Assembly: GCA_036936605.1 (NCBI GenBank)
Contig: JAUPFV010000001.1
Coordinates: 170,214,643-170,278,642, forward strand
From: Limnanthes douglasii subsp. nivea
Taxonomy: Eukaryota > Streptophyta > Magnoliopsida > Brassicales > Limnanthaceae
Reading direction: 5' to 3'
DNA length: 64,000 nucleotides
Translations under genes and position numbers: made by a program
Shown: positions 32,953 through 45,443 of the stretch, in pieces
How the letters are laid out: every line of letters begins with the position of its first letter
How positions within the stretch are numbered: position 1 is the first letter of the stretch
The notes under the pieces: model-generated
Databases searched by the model: none
What the model saw: the letters and a program-made list of their open reading frames with translations, nothing else
Told to the model about the DNA's origin: nothing

Positions 32953-33540
32953 GAGCTTATATTATTTTCTATATTATTGAACAATTAAAGTCCTTGGACG
33001 GCCAAGACATATTTTGTAATGTTATTCGGTTAGAGTCCGAATAAGCCTTTCAAACACCTAAAGTCCTTGGATGGCCAAGACATGTTTTGTTTTCCTGTTC
33101 GGTTTAAAACACAAATAGGTTTAATTTATCCAACTTTCTTTTATTTAATACTTTATTTCCTTTAATGTTTTCATGGCTAATGTTTAAGTAGCCCTTAGCA
33201 TTTCAGAAGTATTATAGTGAGAGTATTAAATATCTCCGATAACATGTATTTAATAATCATCACTTAACCAGGTTTGCCCGATCTACTAAAGGTGTAAAGT
33301 GTTGAACAACTGATTTGTACTTGAATTGAATTATAGTAAAACCACTCTGAATGTTTAGGCATCACATATTATTAAATAAAAAACCAGACACCTCATTAAA
33401 ACCTCTCCGCGCCACCAGGGTAGGAAAGAGTATGCCCCCTAATATTCACATTGACATCTAACAAGTAAATATTTACACACAAATTTTATTCTAAATAACC
33501 TGAGATGTTAAATATTCCATGGGTGCTTCAAAACTCTTCC
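32953..33540 (-). other. 3' UTR of Tat element 2 between antisense gene and pol
   Basis: Contains a 72-bp-spaced duplication of AAAGTCCTTGGA(C/T)GGCCA (32987 and 33059) and the conserved box (33391-33445) seen in element 1 at 3228-3286. It is the meeting point of the two convergent genes. It lacks the long 46-bp array of element 1, consistent with a hypervariable region. Confidence 0.65.
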
Positions 33541-34845
33541 CTCTTTTCCTAAAGCCTATATGTCCCAGGCTTAAGTTTTTCATAAACCTCATATGGGCCT
33601 TCTCAGTTTGGAGCCAGCGTACCGAACTACTTCTCCTTGGTGTGTAAGAAAACGTTTTTTAACATCTTATCTACTGGTTGAAACTCTCTTCTCTTGACCT
33701 TGGAAGCAAATCTGCTCCTCATCAAGCCGTGGTAGTGAGCTGTTCTTAAGTGAGCTTTAACCCTTCTTTCTTCTATTAAGTCCAACTGATTCATAATTCC
33801 TATCTCATTAGCTTGTTCGGAATAGTTATGGACCCGGTATGATGGTAGGGTAGCTTCTATGGGGGTAATGGCATCCAGTCCATACACCAAAACAAAAGGA
33901 GATTCTTGTGTAGCAGCCCGATGAGTAGTTCGGTATCCCCATAACACTTCTTGTAGATAGCTTGGCCACTTTCCTGCAGCTCCTTCTAGATTTTTTTTAA
34001 TCCGGAAAAAATAGTCTTGTTGGCAACTTCAACCCGACCATTTGCTTGTGGATGGAAAGGAGAAGAAAAACAATGCTGGATGTCTCTAGAGGCACAAAAA
34101 CTCTCCATATCCTTGTAATCAAACTGTGGCCAATTATCTGTGGTAATCTTTTGAGGATCCCCAAATTTGCAACATATATTGGATAGGATAAATTTAATGA
34201 CATCCTTCGAAGTGGTTCCTGCCCAATGAGCTACCTCTATCCATCTTGAGAAGTAATTAATATCAACTATAATAGTTGCACCCTCTGAACGCCATTGGCA
34301 GAGGCCCAACTAAATCCAATCCCCAACGAGCAAAAGATACTGGCTCAGAAATAGACTCCATAGGTACTGTTGGCACATGAATTTCATTGTCATACCTTTG
34401 ACATGAATCACACTTCTTTACCATTTATTTAGCATCTGCCATTATGGATGGCCAATAGTACCCAGCCAACAATACTCTCTAGGTTAGCGCCCTATACCCA
34501 CAATGTACTGATCCTTCTCTATCGTGTAGTTCGGATAAAACGACTTGCGATTATTCAACCCCCAAACAACGCAGGAGAGGTCTAATGAAACATTTTTTTT
34601 ATAGAGAACTCCCCTTATAAAACGAAAACCACGAAACATGTGCTTAAGTTTTATTGTCACAACTTTATCCAGAGGCAAAACCCCATCAGAAATATATTGA
34701 AGAAGAGAAAACCTCCAATTTTTAGGTTGAGTTACCTGTATGCTCAAGGTTTCCTCCTCTTCCTTATTTTGACTTGGTTGTATGGATGGACATTCTTGTA
34801 TGTGTGTCCAAGGATAAAACTCATAATATGTTATGGTTGCCAAAG
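33541..34845 (-). pseudogene. Integrase of Tat element 2
   Basis: Minus strand. The open stretch 34484-34843 is the linker plus N-terminal part (SDGVLPLDKVV...FIRGVLYKK). The core follows in 33986-34309: IIVDINYFSRWIEVA (first Asp), ITTDNWPQFDYKDME (second Asp; the usual DNG is DNW) and ANGRVEVANKTI (Glu). The C-terminal part (33627-33947) has LWGYRTTHRAATQESPF, VYGLDAITPIE and KVKRREFQPVDKML. Breaks near 34320-34480, 33985 and 33625 disable it. Homologous with element 1 (1926-3147). Confidence 0.88.
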
Positions 34846-35760
34846 AATCTGCTGGTGTATTATTTTACATAGGAATATGCTCATAACAAACACTTTTGAA
34901 GTTGGCCGCCACCTCTTTCAGGATGAGTAAGTATTTGATCAATTGCTCCTTCTTAGCCTCAGACTGACCTTGAGTGTGATGGATAAGAAGCTGAGAGGCA
35001 ATCATCAACTGAACTCTTTTAGCCCCGCATAGGAAAGCCAATTTAAGACCAGCTACAGCCGCTTCATATTCGGACTCATTGTTAGAGGCCCGAAATCCAA
35101 AGCATATAGCCTGGTACATTTTATCACCATACAGAGAGGTTAGGCAAATTCCAGCTCCACAACACATTGTGTTTGAACCACCATCAGTTCGGACCACCCA
35201 CTCTTTCTTAGTTTTTTCTTCTGAAGTTTGTTTAGATTTTATGTCCGAATGGAACTCTACCAGGAAATCAGCAACTGATTGAGGTTTGATAGCAGTTCGT
35301 GGGGTAAAATCAATGTCATAATTGCCCAACCCTACTGACCACTTGGTCATCCTGCTTGATATGTTTGCCTTTTGAAGTACAATTTTTAATGGAAAAGATG
35401 TCCAGACAATGAGGGAATGAGACTGAAAATAAAACCTCATCTTTCTTGCCGCAATTATGAAGGCTAGTGCCAACTTCTCAAGCTTTAAGTACCCTTTCTC
35501 AGCATTCATTAAACTTTTGGTGATGTAGTACACCAGAAGAAGGTAATTGTCCACTTCTCTTACCAATACTGCACTTATAGCACATTCTGACGCATCCAAG
35601 TATACAGAAAGTGTTTCTCCTTGAATGGGCATAAGAAGAGTTTTTGGTGAGGATAAGTGTTTTTTTATTTCAACAAACGCTTGGCTACCGTGCGGAGACC
35701 AATTAATCTGTAGCCTTCTTCAAGGTTTGGAAAAACGGAGCACACTTGTCCGAATGGATC
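34846..35760 (-). pseudogene. Both RNase H domains of Tat element 2
   Basis: One open frame of 255 codons (34865-35632) with the RT-linked RNase H (YLDASECAISAVLVRE, YFQSHSLIVWTSFPLK, DFLVEFHSD) followed by the second RNase H (VVRTDGGSNTMCCGAGI, NNESEYEAAVAGLKLA, ASQLLIHHTQGQSEAKKEQL). It extends upstream to SDKCAPFFQTLKKA near 35715-35756, where the pol sequence stops at the rearrangement junction. Unlike element 1 this part has few lesions. SDSQL has become IASQL, losing the third acidic residue. The dual domain is the clearest Tat-lineage marker in the window. Confidence 0.9.
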
Positions 35761-36800
35761 CGAATGAGTAGGGAACTCCACCACTTGTGGTCGAAACAGG
35801 TGGGGAAAACAAAGAATAAATCATTGAAGAGCGAGAGAAGTTGAGAGCAGAAATAGAGGCGTTACGAGCCATAAGACAAGAAGAAAAGGGTATAAGGGAT
35901 AAATCAGGGGCATCAGCTATTCATCGGCAAAGACTCATCTGATTTCAAAAAAGACCCATGTTAGCTCTAAAAAGACTCATCGGTCTAAGCCAGTTGAAAG
36001 TTCATATTCTGAGTCCTCCAGCAGCTCTTCGAACGAGGCTGAGCTTGAGGAGACTTTGTCATCAAGCAGTGATGCAAGGAGGTCTAGAAAGAAAATGAAA
36101 TTAATTAAAAAATATTCAAGAAAGAGGGATAGCATGGAAGGGTTAAAATGCATCTTGGCAAAGGGTCATCTCACAGCCACATGTATGCCGATCAGTTGCT
36201 GATCGATCTTTTTGCTTTTCAGACCGAACCAGGTATTTTTGCAACGCCTAATGAAGACACAGTCTTTAATCATAATAAGAATTGGAGACAATCACCTTTG
36301 TTTGCCAAAATATTGTCTGGAAACCTACCCAAAAGGTTTGACAACTCCAAAATAGAGAAGTATGATGGAAGTAAGGATCCGGACAACCATCTGGAGCAGC
36401 TCAAAAACTTCATGATGAATTTTGATGATGATTACAAACTTTTGTGCAGAGCCTTTTCCCAAACGTTTACGGGATGTTCTCTTAAGTGGTACAACAGCTT
36501 ACCCAGGGGTGTATCAGAAACTTTGATACATCCTCGGTTGCCTTCCAAAGGCAATTTATGGGAAGTAACGAGGTGAAAGGAAATGGAGATAACATTATCC
36601 ATTGTGCCCAAGAACCAAACGATTCCTTAAAGGACTACATAAGTCGGTTCGTAAATACAAATAATGGATTAGCAGACTGCTTCGAACAGGTGGCAATTGC
36701 TTCTTTGAGACAAGGGTTAAACCTTGGGAACCTGGTTGATTCGGTGACTAGGAATAAAGCCATGACTTGGGGTGACTTATTGAATCAGGTGTGAAAATAA
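35761..36800 (+). pseudogene. gag of Tat element 2 (inverted part)
   Basis: Structural protein forming the particle. A charged N-terminus (EERKLRAEIEALRAIRQEE, about 35826-35880) is followed by QSPLFAKILSGNLPKRF, EKYDGSKDPDNHLEQLKNFM, LCRAFSQTFTGCSLKWYNSLP (36148-36510) and, after a frameshift near 36500, IRNFDTSSVAFQRQFMGS...NDSLKDYISRFVN and LRQGLN. This is the retrotransposon gag domain in usual order (YDG..DP..H, A.W...L, S...L...F...F). The initiator is not clear and may be lost at the junction near 35760. Confidence 0.85.
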
Positions 36801-38050
36801 ATTAACATGGATGAAACCAAGAAAACAGGCTGCACCGTCAAGTGAGGTCTACCACAATAGCTCAGAACCAGTACGGATATAAGGCTAAGGAAACCGGACA
36901 ATGGTTCAACCAGACTAAACAAACTCAGTCCAACCAGAAACAGTCTCAGAGCTAGCAGTCAAGAAGTAAAAGAGGCCCTTGGGTTCAACCGGAGTGGTTT
37001 GCGGAGTTGAAAGAGAATGTGGGCACAATATATGACAAAACCAAAGAGGAAGTCCATTTCCGGAAACCAACAACACTGCAGTCTCTTAGAGAGAGTTGAA
37101 ATACTTGTTTTTGCCAATATCATAATGATATAGGCCATAATACTCAAGACTGCATAGCCCTGAAATAAGAAGTACAGAATCTTATTGAAAGAGGCAAGCT
37201 GGGAGCTTATGTCAAAAGAAGAAGTGGAAACAGGGCTGACAATGCTCCTCGGATATACATTACAAATAATGTGGGAACATCTGCTCAAGAAGGGGCAATG
37301 GTCATCCTTGAAAGATTTTATGTTGATTCGGAGTACCTGGATCCTGATACAACCCAGAATAAACTGGGGGTCATAACAGAACAAACCAAGAATGTGTCCG
37401 GACTCATTAGTATCTTTGACTCACTTACCATTTTCGGGGGGAATATTGTGACAACACCCACTCCTTCATCAAGAAAAATACATGTACATAGTCTGGCTAC
37501 TTAGTTGGAAGGGGGAATGTCTTTTCATCAGTGCCAAACCCTTTTTCCATTCAAAGTTTTTTATAAGGATGATTTGAGAAATATTGAAGGGCTTCATGAA
37601 GATGTGGTGGTGATATGAGCATCTAGTGGGGTCAATGATATTCGCTGGATTTTGATAGACATGGGAAATTCGGAAAATATCCTCTTCCTAATCTCCTACA
37701 AGAAAATGAAGAATTCGGTCGTTATTCAACACTCAAACAGAACCATTGTGGGCTTCACAGGGAGCTCTGCGGATGTAATTGGGGAGTTTGAGTAAGAGGT
37801 GTTGTTAAGAAAGGGGCCCTTTAAAACGTTGGTGAGGGTGTTGTTTGTTGTGGTAGATTGCCCCATATGCTATAATGCGATCTTTGGGAGGTCCTGTCTC
37901 TCTAGAATGTATGTTCTGGCCTCGACAGTCCACCAGTATTTGAAGTATGCAGTTCAAGGGCAAATAGGTGTTGCCCGAAGTAGTCAGAAGATTGCAATAG
38001 AGTGCTATGCAACTGCACTTGCTCTTAAAACTTTAAGAGCAGTTCTAATT
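36801..38050 (+). pseudogene. gag zinc knuckle and aspartic protease region of Tat element 2
   Basis: CFCQYHNDIGHNTQDC at about 37105-37153 is the CCHC knuckle. The protease core is at 37640-37700 (ILIDMGNSENILF, where functional enzymes have D(T/S)G(S/A)S, so the active site is altered), then FTGSSADVIGEFE (37755-37794) and CPICYNAIFGRSCLSRM (about 37861-37911), the protease flap and end region of gypsy elements. Several stops interrupt (36794, 37158, 37503, 37618, 37795, 38062). Confidence 0.75.
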
Positions 38051-38345
38051 AATAAATATTAACAGTTACTGGAACCTTCTGAGGGAGAGGGTGAGACTGA
38101 TGACCCCAGAGAGGCTCCTAGTGTTTTAATACCAGTTGAAGAGATTGAAACCCACTCCCTTGCAGAGGGTAGAAGTATCAAGATTGGTTCCAAGATGGCA
38201 CTAGAATTGAAAAAATAGTTGTTGTTCTTTTTACTAAACAATCAGCATGTTTTTGCTTGGTGCAATGGTGATGTAACCGGAGTGCCTGCAAGAATTATCT
38301 CACACAAGTTGTCGATCCGGAGTGATATTGCTCCTGTTAGACAGA
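38051..38345 (+). pseudogene. N-terminal edge of reverse transcriptase, Tat element 2 (truncated)
   Basis: NQHVFAWCNGDVTGVPARII (38242-38300) is homologous to the start of RT in element 1 (about 75-130). It runs to PVRQKNRAF at 38345 and then stops abruptly at unrelated sequence. Confidence 0.8.
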
Positions 38346-40740
38346 AAAATAGAGCTTTTTCATAGTCATGGCTTTCTTCCTGGTCACCAAGTAAGCATTT
38401 TCCTTCGAAGTCCTGCCCGGTTTGATAGCACCCGACTCCTGTTCTAAGATTATGCCTATCTCTTTTCCAGGCACACTTCCAGACCCCATTACGGCATTAC
38501 CCGAAACCTTGAAACCTAGAGAAGAATCAGTGAAGCCTTGGACTCCATCCTCACTGATACCTTTTCTATTTGAAGCCATTACAGTATCATTATACGTATA
38601 AGGTAATGATAAAGCCTTCTCAGACTCAATCCCCAACGAAGAGGGTATCAAGAATTCTTTCCATGAATTCAGCCCCTGGAAGAGATCGACGACAAGATTC
38701 TTCGAACTGATACTGGTTTCTCAAATGAGGGTAACGAATGGGCATATCGAGGTCTTATTCATCCAATTTCAGACGAATAAATCGACTCAGAGGGGATCTC
38801 TCTATTTGATTGAGGAACGAGGGGAACCAGGCTTGCATATAGAGGAAAGAGGGGACCTTTCCCAATTCAGAAGGCATCAGGTGGTGGGATAGAGAAGGAA
38901 AGATGAGTCCAGAGGCTGAAGAGAAATCCAATTGAGGTAGACTTGGAGATTTGGACTCTAAAGATGGAAGATAACCCTTCAGGTCCAACTGGGAGAAGTT
39001 TTGGAATATAATGTGGCCATGGCCAGACTCCATATGGTTTATGGCCAGCGCTAAGGCGTTTTTAACATACGCTTCGTGGTGGGCAGGGATTTGATGATGA
39101 GCATTGGAGTCCAGGGATAGAGTGGGGACATTTGAAGTTATGCTGAAAACAGGAAAGGGTGAAAGTGTGACACCTATAGAAAGAGGAGGAGGTGGGGAAG
39201 ATAGGGAATGAAGCTAGAGATGAGGAGAAATCTTGAGTTCTTAAAGGGGAGAAGGAGCCCAAAACCCCTGAAGGCTTGGTCGGTCACAAAGAGTTGGATG
39301 GATCCATAAGAGACCATAGAAGGTAAGCTTGTAAGTTTTTGCTAGAATTTTGTTGGTTGTTGATGGAATGATGATAGAAGTCTTGATTTGCAAGGTATGA
39401 TTTGGTTATATAAAGAATGAGGTTAGAATTTGCTAAGGTTAGAGGGAAGTAACATAGACTATGGAGATTAGATTGTAAAGGATTCGCCTGTGGAGAATTC
39501 AGTGACCTACGGTTAGGGTTAGGAAATGGAAAAGAAGTGAGACAACTCAAGGGTTTAGAGGTAGATGTAGTAGACAGATTAGGTCTAAGGTAAGGGGTAG
39601 GTTTCAGGATGAAGAGCTTGAAGTGTTGATAAGATTTGAAAAGGTACAGCTTGGGATGGAAAGGGAGTTTGATGTTCACCCAGGATAGAAGAAAGAGAGG
39701 GTCGGAGGTTGGGTTGGACTTTTGAGGTGGTTGGCTGAGCTGGGGTTGACTTCGGACTGGAAGCAGACAGTTGAGCTTTAAAAAGGTGGATGGATTTAAA
39801 AAGTACAGAGGATATTGGAAATTAGGACTTCTAGTTACCCAAAGAATGAGAGAGTGAAGTCTGCTAGTGTTAGGGTTAGACTTTTGAGGGTTCTCACCAG
39901 GGATTTGTCTTGATAACAGGATATGACCGTTGAAAATGGAATTAGGGGACCTAAGTGGATTGACTTCTCTAACCTGAAAAAGTTTAGTAAGGCAGTGATT
40001 TTCCTTTTTACTGTAGTAGACTAGGTAAAATTTTAACTTTAAAAAACAACAGATTTCAAGAAGGCTGTGGTGAAGTTAGAAAAAGAAGAGAGGGGATAGC
40101 TGGTAAAGATCATGATTTTGGAGTAGGAGGTGATGATGCTATCATCAGACTTGGGCAATACTTTACTTGAAAGTGTTTTGACACAGATGAAGGAAGTCTT
40201 GAGCATTACTTGTTGTGGCTGGTTTTTGGTGAAAGAGATGATTTCCAAGCTAGAAAGAAAGCTGAGATGTGTGGGTATATCGTTTACAGCAGAGACAGAA
40301 TGAAGGGTTATACAAGAGCAGTATGGGATTTTGAAGATGGCATACCCCGAACAGATCACACACTCTATATTGGTCCTATCTGTGTTCTTAGAATGGATCA
40401 GCAAGATAACAATGCACATACAATCAAACTCTAATAGAATGTTGGGTATTGACCTGGAGAAAGAGACTTAATACTCAAAGGGAAAAAAGGGTAGGTATAG
40501 AGCTTATTACTAAGCCAATAGAATGGGGATCCAGAGTGGTTGAAATTAACGAAAGAGTGTTTGGGGAGTCTGAAGTTTCTTATCCCACAAGCAATCATCG
40601 GAGAGACGTAGATTGGATGCGCCATCAAAAAAATAAATCTATAGCCCTCCGGTTAGAGGAGTACCAAAATGCCAGGGAAAATGAGCTTTGGATATTACCG
40701 TTGAGATTTTCACAAGAGAGATGAGGAGTGAGGAGAGAGA
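38346..40740. other. Unidentified, moderately GC-rich sequence with broken open frames on both strands
   Basis: Sequence composition differs from the AT-rich background and from the Tat element. Minus-strand open stretches: 38337-38651, 38755-39033, 39062-39262, 39284-39679. Plus-strand: 40030-40434 (with one stop; includes VFGERDDFQARKKAEMCGYI and WDFEDGIPRTDHTLYIGPI) and 40449-40724 (WGSRVVEINERVFGESEV, LRLEEYQNARENELW). I do not recognise any domain. It could be the leader or extra ORF of the Tat element, a second transposon or a captured host gene. Confidence 0.4.
40030..40724 (+). pseudogene. Possible decayed gene of unknown kind
   Basis: Two open stretches separated by frame changes near 40434-40449, with charged, non-repetitive composition unlike random AT-rich frames. 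One stop near 40168 breaks the first. Reading in a second + frame (about 40141-40290, KEMISKLERKLRCVGISF) is also open, so the true frame is uncertain. No motif, splice pattern or homologue in the window. Confidence 0.3.
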
Positions 40741-40779
40741 AAAAATTACGTAAATATCAAACACCTCTCTACCATAATT

Positions 40780-42860
40780 CGAATGACTTCATAAATTTAT
40801 AAAATTATTAATGATATATTTTTGTGGAAGTAAAATTAATTAACAATAAAATATTAATCCATATAAAATTTTCTTTTATTACACTAATAAAGTTGTAAAA
40901 AATCGTGAATTTATTGAAAGATGATTAAAATATATAAAAAAACAAATTAAATGTTGAGTTCTTTTTTATACGCGAGTTCTTATTTAGGATTCTTTTGGTT
41001 TTGTTTATAGTTTTCATAATTTGTTTATGTTTTTTTTTGTCACTTCATAAATTTTTTGAGTAAAATCTATTGGAAAAATTATCTCAAATCCAAAAATAAT
41101 AATAATAAAATAAGAAATTGAGTTAGGTTAAAAAAACGTTATTGATTTTAAAAATTAAGCAGATATAAAATATGAATTAAAAAAGTCCGAAAGAATAAAA
41201 TGTAAGAGGAAATAGTAAAAAAATAAATTAAAATTACAATATACTTTTGTAATATTAAATAAATATATAATATGAAAAAAAATTATTTGAAATAAATTTT
41301 AAAAATAACCATTAAAATATAAAAGAAACGAAAGATAAATATATTTTGGATTTATAAAAATTATAAATATATGAGAAATGTTATCTAAAAATTAACATAA
41401 AATTGATATTTCTCATACTGCAATGTTCTAGTATTAAAGATTTTACTATTGAAAACATTTCTATTTGTTTTATTCAATTATACCATTTGTCTCTTGTTGT
41501 TATCAATATTAAATTTCCACCATCATTCTCGTTACATTTAAAAATTGTGGCGGTATCCGTATTTGGGAGGTTGTTTTTTGCTATCGGTTGGGGAAACTCT
41601 AGTATAATAACTCGATTCAATTCAAATTTTGGTGAAATCTAGGAAATTGATGGCTGGATTCAAGGGTTCAAAACCTTGAACTTCTTTGTTCAAGGTGTAA
41701 ATTTTTGATTTGTGATCTCTCTTCCGTCTTTTTGAGACACATTGAACGGATGCTTTTTGCTTTTGGTTTCTTTCGTCATACGTAATTTAGTATTCAAGGA
41801 GTTGTGTAATCTTATTTCTCTTCCTCAACCGTCTGCACAAGATGTCTGCACAAGATATTGTATTTTGGAGGTTGGAATATTAATTGTTCATGCAACAAAC
41901 AAAAAGGGCTAGCATATCGCCCTTAACTATTGAGCAAATAACATTTTAATGTTAATAAAAGGCACTAAACCAACCTGGCACTGGGCTATCCATCAGCATC
42001 CTCCATCTTCAACTCCTCGTCTAGTAACGTATTAGATCTCTTTTTAAAATTTGAGCTTCTATTTTGTTTTGGTTCTTAACTAGAAAATATGTACTCCAAA
42101 AGACGATATAATTGATGCGAAAGAATTGGAATAACTAGGCTTCATTCGAAACCGAAAATAATTTATAAACAAGTTAGAGAAAAAAAAGGATGGATAATGC
42201 TATAATTTGTCATTTTATTTTTTGTTAAAAAACATCACAGAAAGATTAAAAAGTAATCTTTCAATTATTCACATTAGGATAATATAAAATTTTAACTCCT
42301 GCGTACCTTGAATCATAATTTATTTATTTAGTGTTGTGTTTATATTTTTTTTATCTTAGTGATAAAAAATAAACATACAACTATCAAATTAGTATTTATA
42401 AATTTTTGTAAAAAAAATAAAAAATGTTAGTATATTTTAAAAAATAAATTAAATCATATAATTTATTTAATAAAATAATCAAGGAGTAATTTAAATCCTA
42501 GTTTTATATAAATTTTAGAACTTCAAAACAAATTGCTTCTTATTTATTATTTCTCTATTTGTCCAACACTTAAATTTTGGTGTGTTTTGTTTAAAATTTT
42601 AATATATAGGTCTTAATTATATTAATTTGTGTTAACTTCGATAAATAGGATGATAACAAATTAACTTTTCCTAAAACTAACTCAAATCCAAAAAACTAAT
42701 AAAAATGGAGTTAAGTTAAAAAAAAGTTATTAACGTTAGAAATTTAAAAAATATAAACTAGGATATAGTGAGAAAAACACACTGTAACATTTTTTATTAT
42801 AGGAACATTTAAGATATGATTTACGATTAATGTATTTTCAAACAAGATTTACCTAAATGT
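40780..42860. repeat. Dispersed repeat R, copies 5 and 6
   Basis: 40930-41400 carries the tail motif (AAGATAAATATATTTTGGATT, about 41332). 41700-42800 carries the front landmarks in order: CCTCCATCTTCAACTCC (41999), GAGCTTCTATTTTG (42053), TTTATAAACAAGTTAGAGAA (42161), and CATACAACTATCAAATTAG (42374). Same orientation as the other copies. The open frame 41403-41642 (+) lies between the two copies and has no recognised domain. Confidence 0.6.
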
Positions 42861-43159
42861 TTGAGGCTAGATCTTTTTAGTTTCGTAAAGGGTTGGCTTG
42901 GTTAAAATATCTACGTAAAAAAGATCGATATTATGGAGCACAATGGACATGTATGGAGACCCTTTTAGTAGAAGCATATGTAATTGGAATATATTGCATT
43001 GAATTGTGTGTAGCGGGAGAATTACTAGGATTTTTACGGGATGTACTGAACCATTTAGCCGAAGATATAAGAATCAATGACTCGGACCTTTTAATATTAA
43101 AAACGTGACTTGCACATGAATATTCATCTTCAATAAAGATAACATGTCTAGATATGATG

Positions 43160-44114
43160 ACTTTCCTAGTATGGATGACTCATTTATAACCCATGTACCT
43201 ATGACATTAGAAATACACAATCTAAAGAGTGGAAGCTAAAATTCTGATGATGGTATGGTCTAAGACAAAGATAGCAAGTTGAGCCAAATACCTTATGAAT
43301 AAAATAATCAGGTTGCATATCATAGCCTAGTTCATAAGGGGTCTTGTTGTCTAAGTTAGAAGTTGATAGCCTTTTTATTAAGTAAATGGTTGTGCTGAAA
43401 GCATTAGAAGAGTATGAAAACGGCAAGTGAGACTAAGCTAATACAGCTAGGCTAGTCTCAACAATGTGTATGTGCTTCCTTAATATCATACCATTTTGGA
43501 CGGAGGTGTGAGGACATGAGAATATTAATTCAATCCCACAACTAAACTGAAGGTAAAAAGTTTATTGTATTCCCCATTTCCATCAGTTTGGAAGACCTTA
43601 ATCTATTTTCCAAACTAATTATCAACCGATTTCTTGAGCTTTCGAAAGATAGAAAATAGTTTAATGTTTTGTTTAGGGAGATATATCCACAAGAACCTAT
43701 TATAGTCATCAAGAAATAAGATGTAATATTTCAATCCATTTCTAGTTTGTATTGGAGTTATTCCCCGCAAATCAGTATGGATAAAATCCAAGATAGTTAA
43801 GGCATGCGATTTGCAATTAGAAAAATGTAATCAGGATATTTTTCAAGCTCACAAAACTCATGAAAAATAAACTATTTTTTATTCAATGAAACATCATAAA
43901 TATTGAGAACCTTAGAGAAAAAATTGTAAAAGTCATGACCCAAGCTAAGGTGACATATTATAGGTAAAGAAAACATAAATTTAAACTCTATAGATAACTC
44001 AAAACCAATAACTCTAGGAGACTCATCCACCTGCTTGTCAATACAAAACAACCCTTCTCGAGCTTTCCTTGTTAGAGGCACCATCCCTATTTTCAAAACC
44101 TTCACAAAACACAC
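43160..44114 (-). pseudogene. Integrase region of copia element B
   Basis: The segment 43872-44114 is the GAG-pre-integrase part (ICHLSLGHDFYN, equal to the LWH.RLGH signature). Core at 43480-43800 reading through stops: HTDLRGITPIQTRNGLKYYI (first Asp), FLDDYNRFLWIYLPK, IKVFQTDGNGEY (second Asp). The C-terminal part 43199-43426 has PFSYSSNAFSTTIYLIKRLS, NKTPYELGY, PDYFIHKVFGSTCYLCLRPY and DCVFL. Many stops; inactive. Confidence 0.8.
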
Positions 44115-44153
44115 ATCTTTAAAAAACTCACCAAAATATGTGCTTCTCGTATT

Positions 44154-45443
44154 TTAATTTTGAACATTAAGTATGTTATTTAGTAAGTTCTTGGTGTTGT
44201 TGATAAGCAGATTGAGGTTTTTTTTACCAATATGTTTTATCAAACACTTTTTACCATTTCTAATATAAACTCGAATATTACCTCCATACTCCGTTATATG
44301 GCTCAATATACTAGGAGTTGTAGTGAGATGATGAGTGTTTCTCATGATTAGTCATATGATTAGTGCCTCATGGGTCGACATATCAAGGATTATCATTGTT
44401 TTCTTCTTGTATTAAAATATATGAATCGAGATATGATCTTTGATATTGTTGATAAATAAATTGAGGCTGCATGACATATGGATCATCTCTGAGATAAAAA
44501 AAAATTGGACCCGCATGGCCAAATATTCCACAAACTTGGCAGATTAGCCTGCTTAGACTATATCCATGTCCCCTATTCCTATATGTATAGTTTTCTCTTC
44601 CTCAATATTTTAGATACCTTTTTTTATAACCACGATATCTAGGATATGTATTTTTATCTTATTGCAATCTTGTTGTTGGTTTGTGGCTCCATGTAACCTT
44701 TGGTGTTGTTGATGATGGTAGAGGTTAGGTTTACACTAACCATAGCATTTTGTATACTTTAGAGTTGCTCTACTATGCTCTCAAAATTCAAGAGACAAGT
44801 TTGAAGGTGTACCCAACTAAGATATTTCAACTATACCTACAAATATAGGTGTATAGTTTGAGTCTAAGCGAGTAAGCACCAGTGACAATAAGTCATCAAT
44901 AACTATTAGAGTAACAACTACAACTTAAATATCTCAGATAGTCTTCATTTTATCTAGGTAATGTTTCATATTAAACTCTTTTTCCGTGGTCATGTGAAAT
45001 TATCCTTTAAAGTATGAGATTTTGGATCTCTTTTTAAGTTAGACAACTTAGTTACAGGTTCATAGAGTTCATTTGAGGACTCATGCTCAAATATATGTTC
45101 AACTATTTTAGGAGTGATGATGGTAAACTACCACCCACGCATGCGTTATCCTTAGATTTTCAGTCTTCATATGTTGTACTTTTAGTTATACTACCAGTAG
45201 ATTCAAATATTACCTTAGGAGGACATGGTATGTAACTTCAAATGTGACCAAACATGATTTATTTTGATGATAAGAGCTATCATAGCTTTCCAAAGAAATA
45301 TTGTTGGTACCATATAATTTAAGATTATTGTTGGTGTTACTTATTTGAGTAATTTGTGTTTTGTTACTTATGTTTGATTCAGGTAGGTTGTAATATGAGA
45401 CTGATGAGTCTGAATACAAATAACAAGATTTGGCGTTAGCCAT
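44154..45443 (-). pseudogene. gag and protease region of copia element B
   Basis: gag starts MANAKSCYLYSDSSVSYYNL at 45443; frameshifts and stops follow. A knuckle CQVCGIFGHAG (about 44530-44565, last Cys lost: PIFFY) and a protease remnant YVDP-stop-GTNHMT (about 44340-44375) are recognisable. The remainder is too decayed to assign. Confidence 0.65.

Larger units (their letters stand above)
29283..38345 (-). mobile_element. Ty3/gypsy Tat-lineage element 2, rearranged (one part inverted, RT core missing)
   Basis: From the left: LTR in minus orientation, antisense gene (+), integrase and both RNase H domains (minus), then gag, protease and the first residues of RT on the + strand up to 38345. 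The gag-to-RT part therefore points the wrong way relative to the rest, and the RT core between VTGVP...VRQKNRAF and SDKCAPFFQ is absent. Either an inversion with deletion in one element or two broken elements of the same family placed head to tail could explain this. No right-hand LTR matching 29283-29999 was found. Confidence 0.8.

Noticed and set aside
39284..39679. 131-codon minus-strand frame as an intact gene
   Set aside because: Ser/Pro/Leu-rich low-complexity translation, no recognised domain, with neighbouring frames open on both strands; kept only as part of the unidentified block.
42893..43108. 71-codon + frame (AWLKYLRKKDRYYGAQWTC) as a host gene
   Set aside because: The minus strand of the same stretch reads as a plausible copia polyprotein end next to copia element B; no domain recognised on the + strand.
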